This document shows, in pieces, positions 16,636-24,216 of a stretch of 64,000 bases of DNA. The notes under the pieces are model-generated. The model saw nothing but the letters and a program-made list of their open reading frames with translations, made no database searches and was not told the origin of the DNA. The stretch is taken from the NCBI RefSeq assembly GCF_001263795.1, contig NZ_LHUR01000031.1, positions 1 to 64,000 of the forward strand, given 5' to 3'. The position numbers were made by a program, and so were the translations under genes. Origin of the DNA: Clostridium homopropionicum DSM 5847 (GTDB lineage Bacteria; Bacillota; Clostridia; Clostridiales; Clostridiaceae). Position 1 is the stretch's first letter. Each line of letters opens with the position of its first letter.

Positions 16636-17697
16636 TTATATAAAATCTGTAACCATTTCCTTTGGCAATTTGTGCAAATAGCTTTCTCCAATATCCTTAA
16701 TTAGTACTAAGCTTATATGATTTCCCTTGCTCTTTTTGTCTAAAGCTATAGTCTTTAGTATTTTTTCTTTATCCTTAAGCTGTATTTCATATTGTAAGTT
16801 ATACTTTTTCAAAATCTCTTTAATAAGTTCACTTGAGCCTTTCTTGGTTATGCTCATTTCTTCGCTTTTCTTTGTAATTGCATACATTCCTAATGCTACG
16901 GCTTCCCCATGAGTATAGGCTTCATAGTTAAAATATTTTTCTATAGCATGCCCTATGGTGTGACCAAAATTTAAAAGCATCCTGTCTCCGGTGTCTTTTT
17001 CATCTATTTCAACAATTTCTTTTTTTATACTGCAGCAGGTATAAATTATATAATCCATGTTTTGCATAAGTTCTTCTTTATTTTCATATGCTAAAAGGTT
17101 ATTAAATAATTCCTTATCCTTTATACATCCGTATTTTATTACCTCTGCCATTCCATCATAAAAAAATCTTTCATCTAAAGTATTTAACATTTTTGGATCT
17201 ATAAAAACTGCCTCAGGATGATAAAAGCTACCAACTAAATTTTTACCCTTAGGTAAATCCACTGCTACTTTGCCACCTATACTGCTGTCTATTTGTGCTA
17301 GAAGTGATGTAGGTATTTGAATAAAAGGAACTCCCCTTAATAAGGTTGCTGCCGCAAAACCTGTTAAATCTCCAATTACTCCTCCTCCAAGAGCAATTAT
17401 TAAGTCTCCCCTAGTAATTTCAAAATCTAACAGTTCATCATAAACCCTAAGCAAAGTTTCAATTGATTTACTCTTTTCACCTGGTTCTAATACAACTTTT
17501 AACACTAAGAAGCCGTTATTTTCCAAGCTTGCCTTTACTTTTTCCCCATAAAAATTGTCAACATTTTTATCAGTTATTATTGCAACTTTTTTATTTTTGT
17601 ATATGTTTTTAATCTCTGCCCCTATGTTAGAAATTAAACCCTCTTCTATGTAAATAGGATAAGATTTTTCTGTAAGGTTAACCCTAATTTCTCTCAA
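16636..17697 (-). CDS. aroB: 3-dehydroquinate synthase
   Basis: A 353-residue NAD- and metal-dependent enzyme that cyclises DAHP to 3-dehydroquinate. Present are EPGEKSKS, ALGGGVIGDLTGFAAATLLRG, the IPTSLLAQIDSSIGGKVAV segment, and the zinc-ligand region NFGHTIGHAIE with THGEAVALGM. It starts at TTG 17697, directly abutting the tyrA stop codon, with GAGGAGATG upstream inside tyrA. Coupled translation is likely. Confidence 0.95.
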   Translation of the reverse strand: MREIRVNLTEKSYPIYIEEGLISNIGAEIKNIYKNKKVAIITDKNVDNFYGEKVKASLENNGFLVLKVVLEPGEKSKSIETLLRVYDELLDFEITRGDLIIALGGGVIGDLTGFAAATLLRGVPFIQIPTSLLAQIDSSIGGKVAVDLPKGKNLVGSFYHPEAVFIDPKMLNTLDERFFYDGMAEVIKYGCIKDKELFNNLLAYENKEELMQNMDYIIYTCCSIKKEIVEIDEKDTGDRMLLNFGHTIGHAIEKYFNYEAYTHGEAVALGMYAITKKSEEMSITKKGSSELIKEILKKYNLQYEIQLKDKEKILKTIALDKKSKGNHISLVLIKDIGESYLHKLPKEMVTDFI

Positions 17698-18549
17698 CTA
17701 GGACATCTCCTCTCTCTTTTTACTTGCTCTACTTAAAATCTTATTTAGAGTTTCAATATCCTCATTTTCTATTGCATTCTTTAATTCTGCAATATTTTGC
17801 TGGAATTCATTAATTTCATTAATTAAGTTTTCTTTATTTCCTAAAAATAGCTCTGACCATAACTTTGTATTTATCCTAGCTATTCTTGTTAAATCTCTAT
17901 AGCTATCTCCAGTAAACTTACCAGTGTCCAAGCCTGAATTATCACTATTAACTAAAGATACTGCTATTACATGAGGTAACTGACTTGTAAATCCAATGAT
18001 TTTATCATGAATTTCTGGCTTTACCTTTTCTATATTTTTAAAGCCCATTTTTATTGCCATATTCTCGATAAGCTTAATATTCTGTTCTTTATTTCTATCG
18101 GTTGGAGTTATAATAAAATTTGCTCCTTTAAATATTTCTTTTGATGCATATTTAAGACCGCTGAATTCTCTGCCTGCCATTGGATGAGCAAAAACAAAGT
18201 CTATATCCTCTCTCAAAAGTCCATTAACTTCTTCTACAAACTGACTTTTAATCCCTGTTACATCAGTTATTACTGCGTTCATCTTAAAATAGTCCATATT
18301 ATCCTTTATAAATTCTTTTACTAGCTTTGGGTAAACGCACATAATAACTAGATCTGATTCCATTAATGGTTCCTTTGGATCAGTATACCCTTTATCTATG
18401 ACTTCCATAGCTTCTCCAAGTCTTAAAGATTCTTCACTTATGTCTACCCCATATATTTTTGAAGGCTTTAGTTCTTTTAACGCTAGGGCATATGAACCTC
18501 CAATAAGCCCTAGCCCAATAATAGTGATTTTAAAATCTGTATCCTCCAT
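17698..18549 (-). CDS. tyrA: Prephenate dehydrogenase
   Basis: A 283-residue NAD(P)-dependent enzyme that oxidatively decarboxylates prephenate to 4-hydroxyphenylpyruvate. The dinucleotide loop GLGLIGGSYALAL is near residue 11, FAHPMAGREFSG contains the catalytic His, and SQLPHVIAVSLV follows. There is no C-terminal ACT domain and no fused chorismate mutase, so feedback control at the protein level may be weak. That fits transcriptional control by the attenuator upstream. Confidence 0.94.
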   Translation of the reverse strand: MEDTDFKITIIGLGLIGGSYALALKELKPSKIYGVDISEESLRLGEAMEVIDKGYTDPKEPLMESDLVIMCVYPKLVKEFIKDNMDYFKMNAVITDVTGIKSQFVEEVNGLLREDIDFVFAHPMAGREFSGLKYASKEIFKGANFIITPTDRNKEQNIKLIENMAIKMGFKNIEKVKPEIHDKIIGFTSQLPHVIAVSLVNSDNSGLDTGKFTGDSYRDLTRIARINTKLWSELFLGNKENLINEINEFQQNIAELKNAIENEDIETLNKILSRASKKREEMS

Positions 18550-18569
18550 AGTTAACCCCCTAGAAATTT

Positions 18570-19583
18570 TTAGATGCTTCTTCCTACTGCCCCTGCAATT
18601 ACTGATAAATTCTTCATTAATGAATCAAATTTTTCAGGCTTTAATGATTGTGCTCCATCACTTAATGCTTTTGCTGGATTATTGTGAACTTCTATCATAA
18701 GTCCATCTGCTCCTACAGCTACAGCTGCCTTAGCAAGAGATTCTACTAACCACCATAATCCTCCAGCATGACTTGGATCTATAACTACTGGTAAGTGGCT
18801 AAGCTTCTTTAATACTGGAACAGCACTTAAGTCTAAAGTATTTCTTGTGTATGTTTCAAAGGTTCTTATACCTCTTTCGCATAAAATTACATTTTCATTT
18901 CCTTCAGACATTATATATTCAGCTGACATTAAAAATTCTTCAAAGGTAGCTGATAATCCTCTTTTTAATAAAATAGGAGTTTTTGTTTTACCAAGTTCCT
19001 TTAGAAGATCAAAGTTTTGCATATTTCTTGCACCAACTTGTATAACATCAACATCTTCTACGAATTTCTCTACTAGGTAAGGTGACATTATTTCAGTTAC
19101 TATCGGAAGTCCTGTAGCTTCTCTTGCTTTCTTCAATAGTCCTAAACCATCAAGTCCCATGCCTTGGAAGCTGTAAGGTGAAGTTCTTGGCTTAAAAGCC
19201 CCTCCTCTTAAAAATCCTGCCCCTGATTTTTTTACATCCTTAGCTAACTGAATTATTTGCTCTTCGCTTTCTACTGAACAAGGCCCTGCCATAACCGCAA
19301 TTTTATCTCCACCAATAGTTTCATTCCCAACCTGAATAATTGAATTTAATGGATGAAAAAGTCTGTTAGCCTTCTTATATGGCTCTTGAACTTTAATTAT
19401 CTTTTCTACTTCTTCATTGGCTTCGATTTGGCTAGCATCAATCTTACTTGTATCTCCAACTAAACCGATAATACAGTACTGTTCTCCATAAGATTCATGG
19501 ATAGTAAGCCCCTTTTCTACAATGTCTTCCTTGATTCTTTCGATGCTTTCTTTTGATGCATTTGGCTTCATAATAATTATCAT
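18570..19583 (-). CDS. aroF: DAHP synthase (type I beta)
   Basis: A 337-residue 3-deoxy-7-phosphoheptulonate synthase that condenses PEP and erythrose 4-phosphate. Residues 1-70 form the ferredoxin-like regulatory domain found on many I-beta enzymes. The barrel begins at VMAGPCSVES, followed by RGGAFKPRTSPYSFQG, LLKRGLSATFEEFL and IDPSHAGG, which hold the PEP and metal ligands. It is the first gene of the operon and the one immediately downstream of the attenuator. Confidence 0.95.
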   Translation of the reverse strand: MIIIMKPNASKESIERIKEDIVEKGLTIHESYGEQYCIIGLVGDTSKIDASQIEANEEVEKIIKVQEPYKKANRLFHPLNSIIQVGNETIGGDKIAVMAGPCSVESEEQIIQLAKDVKKSGAGFLRGGAFKPRTSPYSFQGMGLDGLGLLKKAREATGLPIVTEIMSPYLVEKFVEDVDVIQVGARNMQNFDLLKELGKTKTPILLKRGLSATFEEFLMSAEYIMSEGNENVILCERGIRTFETYTRNTLDLSAVPVLKKLSHLPVVIDPSHAGGLWWLVESLAKAAVAVGADGLMIEVHNNPAKALSDGAQSLKPEKFDSLMKNLSVIAGAVGRSI

Positions 19584-19613
19584 AAGAATAACCCCCAGTT
19601 TAAAATTTATTAT

Positions 19614-19643
19614 AAAAAAAGAGAACCCTATAATGAGTCCTCT
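19614..19643 (-). terminator. Attenuator terminator of the aro operon
   Basis: A 9-bp stem, AGAGGACTC pairing with GGGTTCTCT (two G-U pairs), with a 6-base loop and then TTTTTTT on the minus strand. It lies 31 bases before the aroF ATG. Its 5' arm can also pair over nine bases (GACTCATTA at 19639-19631 with TAATGAGTT at 19725-19717 inside the leader ORF), which forms an antiterminator. Confidence 0.88.
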
Positions 19644-19697
19644 TTATTATTCACAAAAGTTTACAATTAATTTCGCTTAGTTAACTGTATAATAGTG

Positions 19698-19841
19698 TTA
19701 ATTTGTATTTCTATTTAACTCATTAGAATTTGGAATTTTTAAATTTTCACAAGAAGAATAACCAGCGCTAAAATAAAAGCCCCAGTTGCTAAAATAAAAA
19801 TAATATTCTCTTGTTATTCCCTTTCTAATAAGATTTTTCAT
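19698..19841 (-). CDS. Aromatic leader peptide of the shikimate operon
   Basis: A 47-codon ORF in the operon leader. It starts with ATG at 19841, seven bases after GGAGG. Codons 13-28 read YYFYFSNWGFYFSAGY, with ten aromatic residues in sixteen: five Phe or Tyr before the single Trp and four after it. No other function is suggested. The stop (19700-19698) is followed by the terminator at 19643-19614. A ribosome stalled in the aromatic cluster would leave the downstream strand TAATGAGTT (19725-19717) free to form an antiterminator. A ribosome reaching the stop would cover it. This is the architecture of ribosome-mediated attenuation. Confidence 0.85.
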   Translation of the reverse strand: MKNLIRKGITREYYFYFSNWGFYFSAGYSSCENLKIPNSNELNRNTN

Positions 19842-19854
19842 AACTTTTCCTCCG

Positions 19855-19889
19855 AGTAATTTGCTTTATTCTCAAAACAAATTACTTTA
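19855..19889 (-). other. Leader hairpin before the leader peptide start
   Basis: AGTAATTTG and CAAATTACT form a 9-bp stem directly before the GGAGG of the leader peptide. It could be a transcription pause structure or could regulate leader translation. No direct evidence separates these. Confidence 0.4.
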
Positions 19890-19945
19890 TATTTAGAATT
19901 TTATAATTAAAATAATCATCTAATGCTACTTTGTTATTGTGTTAT

Positions 19946-19973
19946 ATTATACCACGCTGAAATTTCATGTCAA
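19946..19973 (-). promoter_or_regulatory. Promoter of the aro operon
   Basis: TTGACA (19973-19968) and TATAAT (19951-19946) with 16-base spacing and an extended TGG before the -10. Transcription would start near 19939, giving a leader of about 355 bases before aroF. Confidence 0.85.
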
Positions 19974-20101
19974 CAAAAAGTTCTATATCTTTTAAAATTT
20001 ATTTTATTAACACATTTTATTCTCCATGAATATAATATATTAACTCCATGATATCTACATCTTAGACAAGCTACATGACTTAAGATACGGAGGTGACTTT
20101 A

Positions 20102-20437
20102 ATGATAGGCTCATTTTTATTTCCTTTATTATTTCTAGGTGGTCTTAATAGAGGAGGATTTGGCTGCAAGCAAGGCTGTGGAAATTTTAACAGCTGCTGT
20201 AGACCACGCTGTACTCCTTGTTGTAATGAATGTTGCGACCCTTGCCATAGAAAGTGCTGCGACCCTTGTGATTCTTGCTGTTGTAAAAAACATCACAAGC
20301 ATCATAAACACCACAAACATCACAAGTGTGAAGAGTACTGCTGCACATGCTATCCAGTAAAACAATGCTGCTGTAATAGATGTAATCAGTGCCCTCAACA
20401 AAATCAATGCTCTTTCTTTGATTGGTTCTGCTGCTAA
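20102..20437 (+). CDS. Cysteine/histidine-rich small protein
   Basis: A 111-residue protein with 28 Cys and 9 His. An N-terminal hydrophobic stretch (MIGSFLFPLLFLGGL) is followed by CC-x2-C style repeats (CCNECCDPC, CCDPC) and a block of four HHK units. The pattern suggests metal binding or disulfide cross-linking, such as a spore-coat or metallothionein-like role, but I recognise no family and assign no function. ATG 20102 has GGAGG eight bases upstream; the GTG at 20093 overlaps that site. It has its own terminator and is convergent with the activase genes. Confidence 0.75.
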   Translation: MIGSFLFPLLFLGGLNRGGFGCKQGCGNFNSCCRPRCTPCCNECCDPCHRKCCDPCDSCCCKKHHKHHKHHKHHKCEEYCCTCYPVKQCCCNRCNQCPQQNQCSFFDWFCC

Positions 20438-20456
20438 TAACTATTAAATTAAATAT

Positions 20457-20492
20457 AAAAGCCTGAAAATCAATGATTTTCAGGCTTTTTCT
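20457..20492. terminator. Bidirectional terminator
   Basis: Stem AAAAGCCTGAAAA/TTTTCAGGCTTTT with a short loop and T-runs on both sides, between convergent genes. Confidence 0.85.
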
Positions 20493-20494
20493 TA

Positions 20495-21451
20495 TTATAC
20501 AATCATTCTTTCGCTCCACTTTCCACACCTATCTCCAAAACATCCTACAATAGCCCCATTATCTTTTATATCTACTACCTCACATCTATTAGGACAGCTC
20601 TTGCACTCAAAGCTGCTTGACACAAATTTAGCTTCTGCTACTTTAAAGCCTCTAAAGGCTGTCTTTCCTTTCTTTTTAACTGCCTCAGCTCCAATAATAG
20701 CTGCTCCAATAGCTCCCATAACACCATGATGTTCTGGAACAATTACCTTTAAACCAAGTGCCTCCTCAAAAGCCTTCTTTATTCCAACATTAGCTGCTAC
20801 ACCGCCTTGAAAAAATACCTTTTGCTGGATTTCCTTCCCCTTACCTACGTTATTTAAGTAGTTTCTAACTAAGGCCTCACATAAGCCTCTTATTATATCT
20901 GCCTCATTATATCCTAATTGTTGTTTATGAATCATATCTGATTCTGCAAAGACTGCACATCTTCCTGCAATTCTTACAGGTACATTAGATAGTAAAGCAT
21001 ACTCTCCAAACTTTTCTATAGGTATCTCTAATCTTTCTGCCTGCCTATCTAGAAAAGAACCTGTACCTGCAGCACAAACTGTGTTCATAGCAAAATCAGT
21101 TACAATTCCGTTTCTTAAGGTTATTATTTTTGAATCCTGTCCGCCAATTTCTATTATAGTCCTTACATCCTTATCCATTTGAAGAGCAGCAATTGCATGA
21201 GTTGTAATCTCATTTTTAATTGCATCTCCTCCCAAAAGTACAGATGCTATATGTCTTCCACTTCCTGTAGTACCTACAGAAACTATATCTGAGCTTTCAT
21301 ATTTATTTTTTAATATACTAATACCTTGTTGTACAGCTTTTATCGGTCTTCCTTTTGTTCGTAAATATATTTTTTCCACAACATTAAAATCCTTATCAAT
21401 TAGCACTACGTCAGTGCTTACGGAACCAACATCAACACCCATGTGATACAT
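20495..21451 (-). CDS. BadF/HgdC-type CoA-dehydratase activase
   Basis: A 318-residue ASKHA-fold ATPase of the family that activates 2-hydroxyacyl-CoA dehydratases and benzoyl-CoA reductases by ATP-driven electron transfer. GVDVGSVSTDVVLID is the phosphate-1 loop, GTTGSGRH and EIGGQDSKII follow, and NTVCAAGTGSFLD supplies one bridging [4Fe-4S] cysteine with GRCAVFAESD the second. A C-terminal CKSCPNRC motif is extra. The ATG at 21451 has GAGGAG upstream; it overlaps the previous gene by 20 bases. No dehydratase subunits are adjacent, so the partner is probably one of the two upstream proteins. Confidence 0.86.
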   Translation of the reverse strand: MYHMGVDVGSVSTDVVLIDKDFNVVEKIYLRTKGRPIKAVQQGISILKNKYESSDIVSVGTTGSGRHIASVLLGGDAIKNEITTHAIAALQMDKDVRTIIEIGGQDSKIITLRNGIVTDFAMNTVCAAGTGSFLDRQAERLEIPIEKFGEYALLSNVPVRIAGRCAVFAESDMIHKQQLGYNEADIIRGLCEALVRNYLNNVGKGKEIQQKVFFQGGVAANVGIKKAFEEALGLKVIVPEHHGVMGAIGAAIIGAEAVKKKGKTAFRGFKVAEAKFVSSSFECKSCPNRCEVVDIKDNGAIVGCFGDRCGKWSERMIV

Positions 21452-22529
21452 TTTCTTGTCTCCTCTCAAGTAAATCTAAAAATGCTTCTATCCTTGTTAC
21501 ATATCCACCTTCGCCAGTCATTTCATCTACTACTAAACTCATAATAGGAAAATCCTTATCTCTCGATATTGAAGGAAGTATTGCTTTTGTTATTATTTCT
21601 GGCATACACCCCATCGGAAATATTTGAATGGCTCCATCTAAATTCTGTTTATGGGCAATCATTGCCTCTCCTATACATTCTCTAGCATGACCGCCTATGT
21701 AATAAGGTAAATATTCCTTTGAAGCCCTTCTAATATCTATTGAATTTAAATTTAATACTTTCATGGCAGCATCCTTAACCCACCAGCTTGGAGTTAATTT
21801 TCTTTTACTACATACTCCATAATCCATTAATTTATCTTCTATGTTTAAATTTGAAAAAGGATCAATTACAGTGTATATTTCACCAATAACTGCTACTTTA
21901 ACTGGTTTTTTATTTTTATCAATTTTAACTTTCTCAATATTTTTTCTATAAGCCTCTAAAATTCTTATAGCCTCTACAGGATTATCTGTTTCGAAAACAT
22001 CTCTTTTGCATTTGTTTAAGAGTTTTTTACACTCTCCTCTGTTTACCTCGTATCCAGCTAAGTAATGAGCTCTTTCCTCTATTTTATCGATGAGATTTAT
22101 AGCTTTAATGGCCCTTAATGAAGCCATTACTTTTTCTCTACCACTTTTTTTGCTTCCAGAAGTAAGAATACCTAGCCTATTCATAAATTCACTTTTACCG
22201 ATATCCTTAACATAATCCATTACGATAAATTGAAGATCATGCCCTAGCTTTTTTAAAATTTTCATTTGAAGCTCTGAGTACTCACCAAATCTGCAAGGTC
22301 CACAACTTCCAACTAAAAGAATAGTGTCTGCCCCCTGTTCTATACTCTGCACGAAATTCCCAATCATTATTTTAAAGGGAAGGCACATCTCCTCTGGTGA
22401 ATGTTCAACTCCTATTTCTAGAGCAGCTTTATTATTCATTGGTGGAATAACATAGTCTATGCCCATACCATCAAAAAAAATTTTAGCTGCAATGTATACA
22501 TTACCCATGTGCGGGAAGGTTATCTTCAA
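21432..22529 (-). CDS. Activase-associated HgdB/DUF2229-like protein
   Basis: A 365-residue protein related to the 2-hydroxyacyl-CoA dehydratase subunit fold that is fused to activases in the large YjiL-type proteins. Conserved cysteines lie in VEHSPEEMCLPFKIM, LVGSCGPCRFGEY, GHARECIGEAM and FPMGCMPEI, in positions suitable for an iron-sulfur cluster. It ends DEMTGEGGYVTRIEAF, a motif also seen in its upstream neighbour. It starts at TTG 22529 behind AGGAGG and overlaps both neighbours, which indicates tight coupling. Role unknown. Confidence 0.75.
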   Translation of the reverse strand: MKITFPHMGNVYIAAKIFFDGMGIDYVIPPMNNKAALEIGVEHSPEEMCLPFKIMIGNFVQSIEQGADTILLVGSCGPCRFGEYSELQMKILKKLGHDLQFIVMDYVKDIGKSEFMNRLGILTSGSKKSGREKVMASLRAIKAINLIDKIEERAHYLAGYEVNRGECKKLLNKCKRDVFETDNPVEAIRILEAYRKNIEKVKIDKNKKPVKVAVIGEIYTVIDPFSNLNIEDKLMDYGVCSKRKLTPSWWVKDAAMKVLNLNSIDIRRASKEYLPYYIGGHARECIGEAMIAHKQNLDGAIQIFPMGCMPEIITKAILPSISRDKDFPIMSLVVDEMTGEGGYVTRIEAFLDLLERRQENVSHGC

Positions 22530-23421
22530 CTATATTCCTCCTATCTATCATATCTATAAATGCTTCCAATCTAGTATTAATTCCAGCCTCACCTGTCTGT
22601 TCATCAATTTTTAATACAAGCATAGGGAAGTCCTTAATTCTATCTTTAATTAACTCTACTACTACGGAATCAATGCCGCAGGAAAAAGATGAAACATATA
22701 TAATTCCGTCAATTTTATCCTGAGAATGTAGATAAGCCGCAGCACCATATGAATTTCTTGCAAAGCTCCAAAAAGGTCTTTTAAAAAGTCTATTAACTTC
22801 TTCATCTATATAATTTTCTTCCACAAACTCTTCAGTTATAACCCCAACACCAAATTTATGAAGCTTCTCTACCAAATTCATATTTATAAAATTGTCGTAT
22901 AAATTATAGGGATGACCTAATAATACAATATTAGTTTTATAGCCTTCATCCTTTATACCACTCTTAAATTTTTTCTGTGCATTTAGAGCACTTATATATG
23001 CAGTATCAATAGAAAATATATTGTCTGTAATCATAAAGCCTAGTTTTCTAAACCAATTATAAAGACTTTTTTCAGAATTAATATATAGAGGTAATTCCGT
23101 TATCATAGGCATTTCAGTAATAGAGTTCTTGACCATTTCAGGAAGCCCACAAAATTTAGGGCAAATATATTCTCTATCCCTGATGCACATTATTCTAGGA
23201 ACTATAATCAGTTCACATCTTCCCCTTAGGCTGGCAACATGACCGTGAAACACCTTAATAGGAAGACAAGCCTCATCTACTGCATATTTAACTCCCTCAT
23301 TTAATATAGCTTTATTAGTATCATCAGATACTACAACATAAGCACCCAGTTCCTTTAAAAAAGTTTCAATAAATGGATAATACTTATAGTACAAAAGTCC
23401 TTTTGGAATTCCTACTTTCAT
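22501..23421 (-). CDS. DUF2229 activase-associated protein
   Basis: A 306-residue protein of the DUF2229 type (MKVGIPKGLLYYKYYPF at the N-terminus). It is a paralogue of the preceding-frame protein: both share a DEACLPIKVFHG or EEMCLPFKIMIG block, a cysteine near the middle (SFSCGIDS) and a DEQTGEAGINTRLEAF ending. In many anaerobes these modules and the BadF ATPase are one polypeptide of over 1,000 residues; here they are three genes in an operon, with each gene overlapping the next. Substrate unknown. Confidence 0.75.
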   Translation of the reverse strand: MKVGIPKGLLYYKYYPFIETFLKELGAYVVVSDDTNKAILNEGVKYAVDEACLPIKVFHGHVASLRGRCELIIVPRIMCIRDREYICPKFCGLPEMVKNSITEMPMITELPLYINSEKSLYNWFRKLGFMITDNIFSIDTAYISALNAQKKFKSGIKDEGYKTNIVLLGHPYNLYDNFINMNLVEKLHKFGVGVITEEFVEENYIDEEVNRLFKRPFWSFARNSYGAAAYLHSQDKIDGIIYVSSFSCGIDSVVVELIKDRIKDFPMLVLKIDEQTGEAGINTRLEAFIDMIDRRNIVEDNLPAHG

Positions 23422-23507
23422 GACAACCTCCTTTATGTTTCTACATTTACATATTATTGAGCAATCTCCATACTTTTATTCACAGTTACTATAAATTATT
23501 AAAATCT

Positions 23508-23552
23508 AAGGGGGCAGACCCCTGGGAATTACACCCAGGGGTCTGCCCCCTT
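23508..23552. repeat. GC-rich perfect hairpin element 1
   Basis: A 19-bp perfect inverted repeat beginning AAGGGGGCAGACCCCTGGG (23508-23526; complement 23534-23552) around a 7-base loop. Its base composition is unlike the AT-rich surroundings. It lies four bases past the stop codon of the DUF488 gene and may also act as its terminator. See also 53243-53306. Confidence 0.75.
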
Positions 23553-23555
23553 CAC

Positions 23556-24188
23556 TTATATTTGTTGAAATTTTATTCGATATCCTTCATCAATTATTTT
23601 AGCTTTTATAGCTTTTTCATTTATTTCATCATAATTATCTTTATCTAGAATATCTTGAATACTTAATTGTAAAAATTTGTCCTTCAAAATTGGTTCATAA
23701 GTTACAAATAACTCTTCTTCTATTCTCTTTTGAGTTTTATATTTTTCTTCATCGATTATGTGCTTCACTTCAATTCCTTCTTGCTCTAAAGCATAACCTA
23801 ATAAAATACTCCTGTGGCAATTAAAAGGGTTCTTTTCTGAACACATAAGTGCTATTTTATGGCCCCTTCTTATTCCTTCTATTATTCTATTTATACCTTT
23901 CTTAAAAAGACTGCATCCAATGATATTATCAAATTCTTCTTTCCACTCTTTAGAAGAAAGATCTTTTCCTTTTCCCTGGTACCCTAATACATCCCCCATG
24001 TAAATATAATTAATTCCAGACTGTTTTATTTCTCTTTCTACAAATTCCTTATTGTATGAATTATAAAATTTATTTGATGAATAAGGTACACTTCTTATAT
24101 CCATCACACAATCAATGCCGTATGTGGTTATAGTATTAATAAACTCCTCCAGCTTTCTTGTTGAATGTCCAATTGTATAACAAATCAT
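23556..24188 (-). CDS. DUF488 family protein
   Basis: A 210-residue DUF488 protein. The N-terminus MICYTIGHSTRKLEEF and the CSEKNPFNCHRSILLG motif with its paired Cys residues are typical. Members are found near DNA-repair or metal genes but the function is not established. It is 28 bases downstream of the 484-residue protein, so the two probably form an operon. Confidence 0.85.
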   Translation of the reverse strand: MICYTIGHSTRKLEEFINTITTYGIDCVMDIRSVPYSSNKFYNSYNKEFVEREIKQSGINYIYMGDVLGYQGKGKDLSSKEWKEEFDNIIGCSLFKKGINRIIEGIRRGHKIALMCSEKNPFNCHRSILLGYALEQEGIEVKHIIDEEKYKTQKRIEEELFVTYEPILKDKFLQLSIQDILDKDNYDEINEKAIKAKIIDEGYRIKFQQI

Positions 24189-24216
24189 TATTTAAGCCTC
24201 CATCTGTCAAAATTAT

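Noticed and set aside
19600-19950. T-box before aroF
   Set aside because: No T-box core or stem I blocks are present; the leader peptide and terminator explain the region.
20135-20528. Antisense and other-frame ORFs over the Cys-rich gene
   Set aside because: They are by-products of repeated TGC/CAC codons and have no ribosome-binding site.
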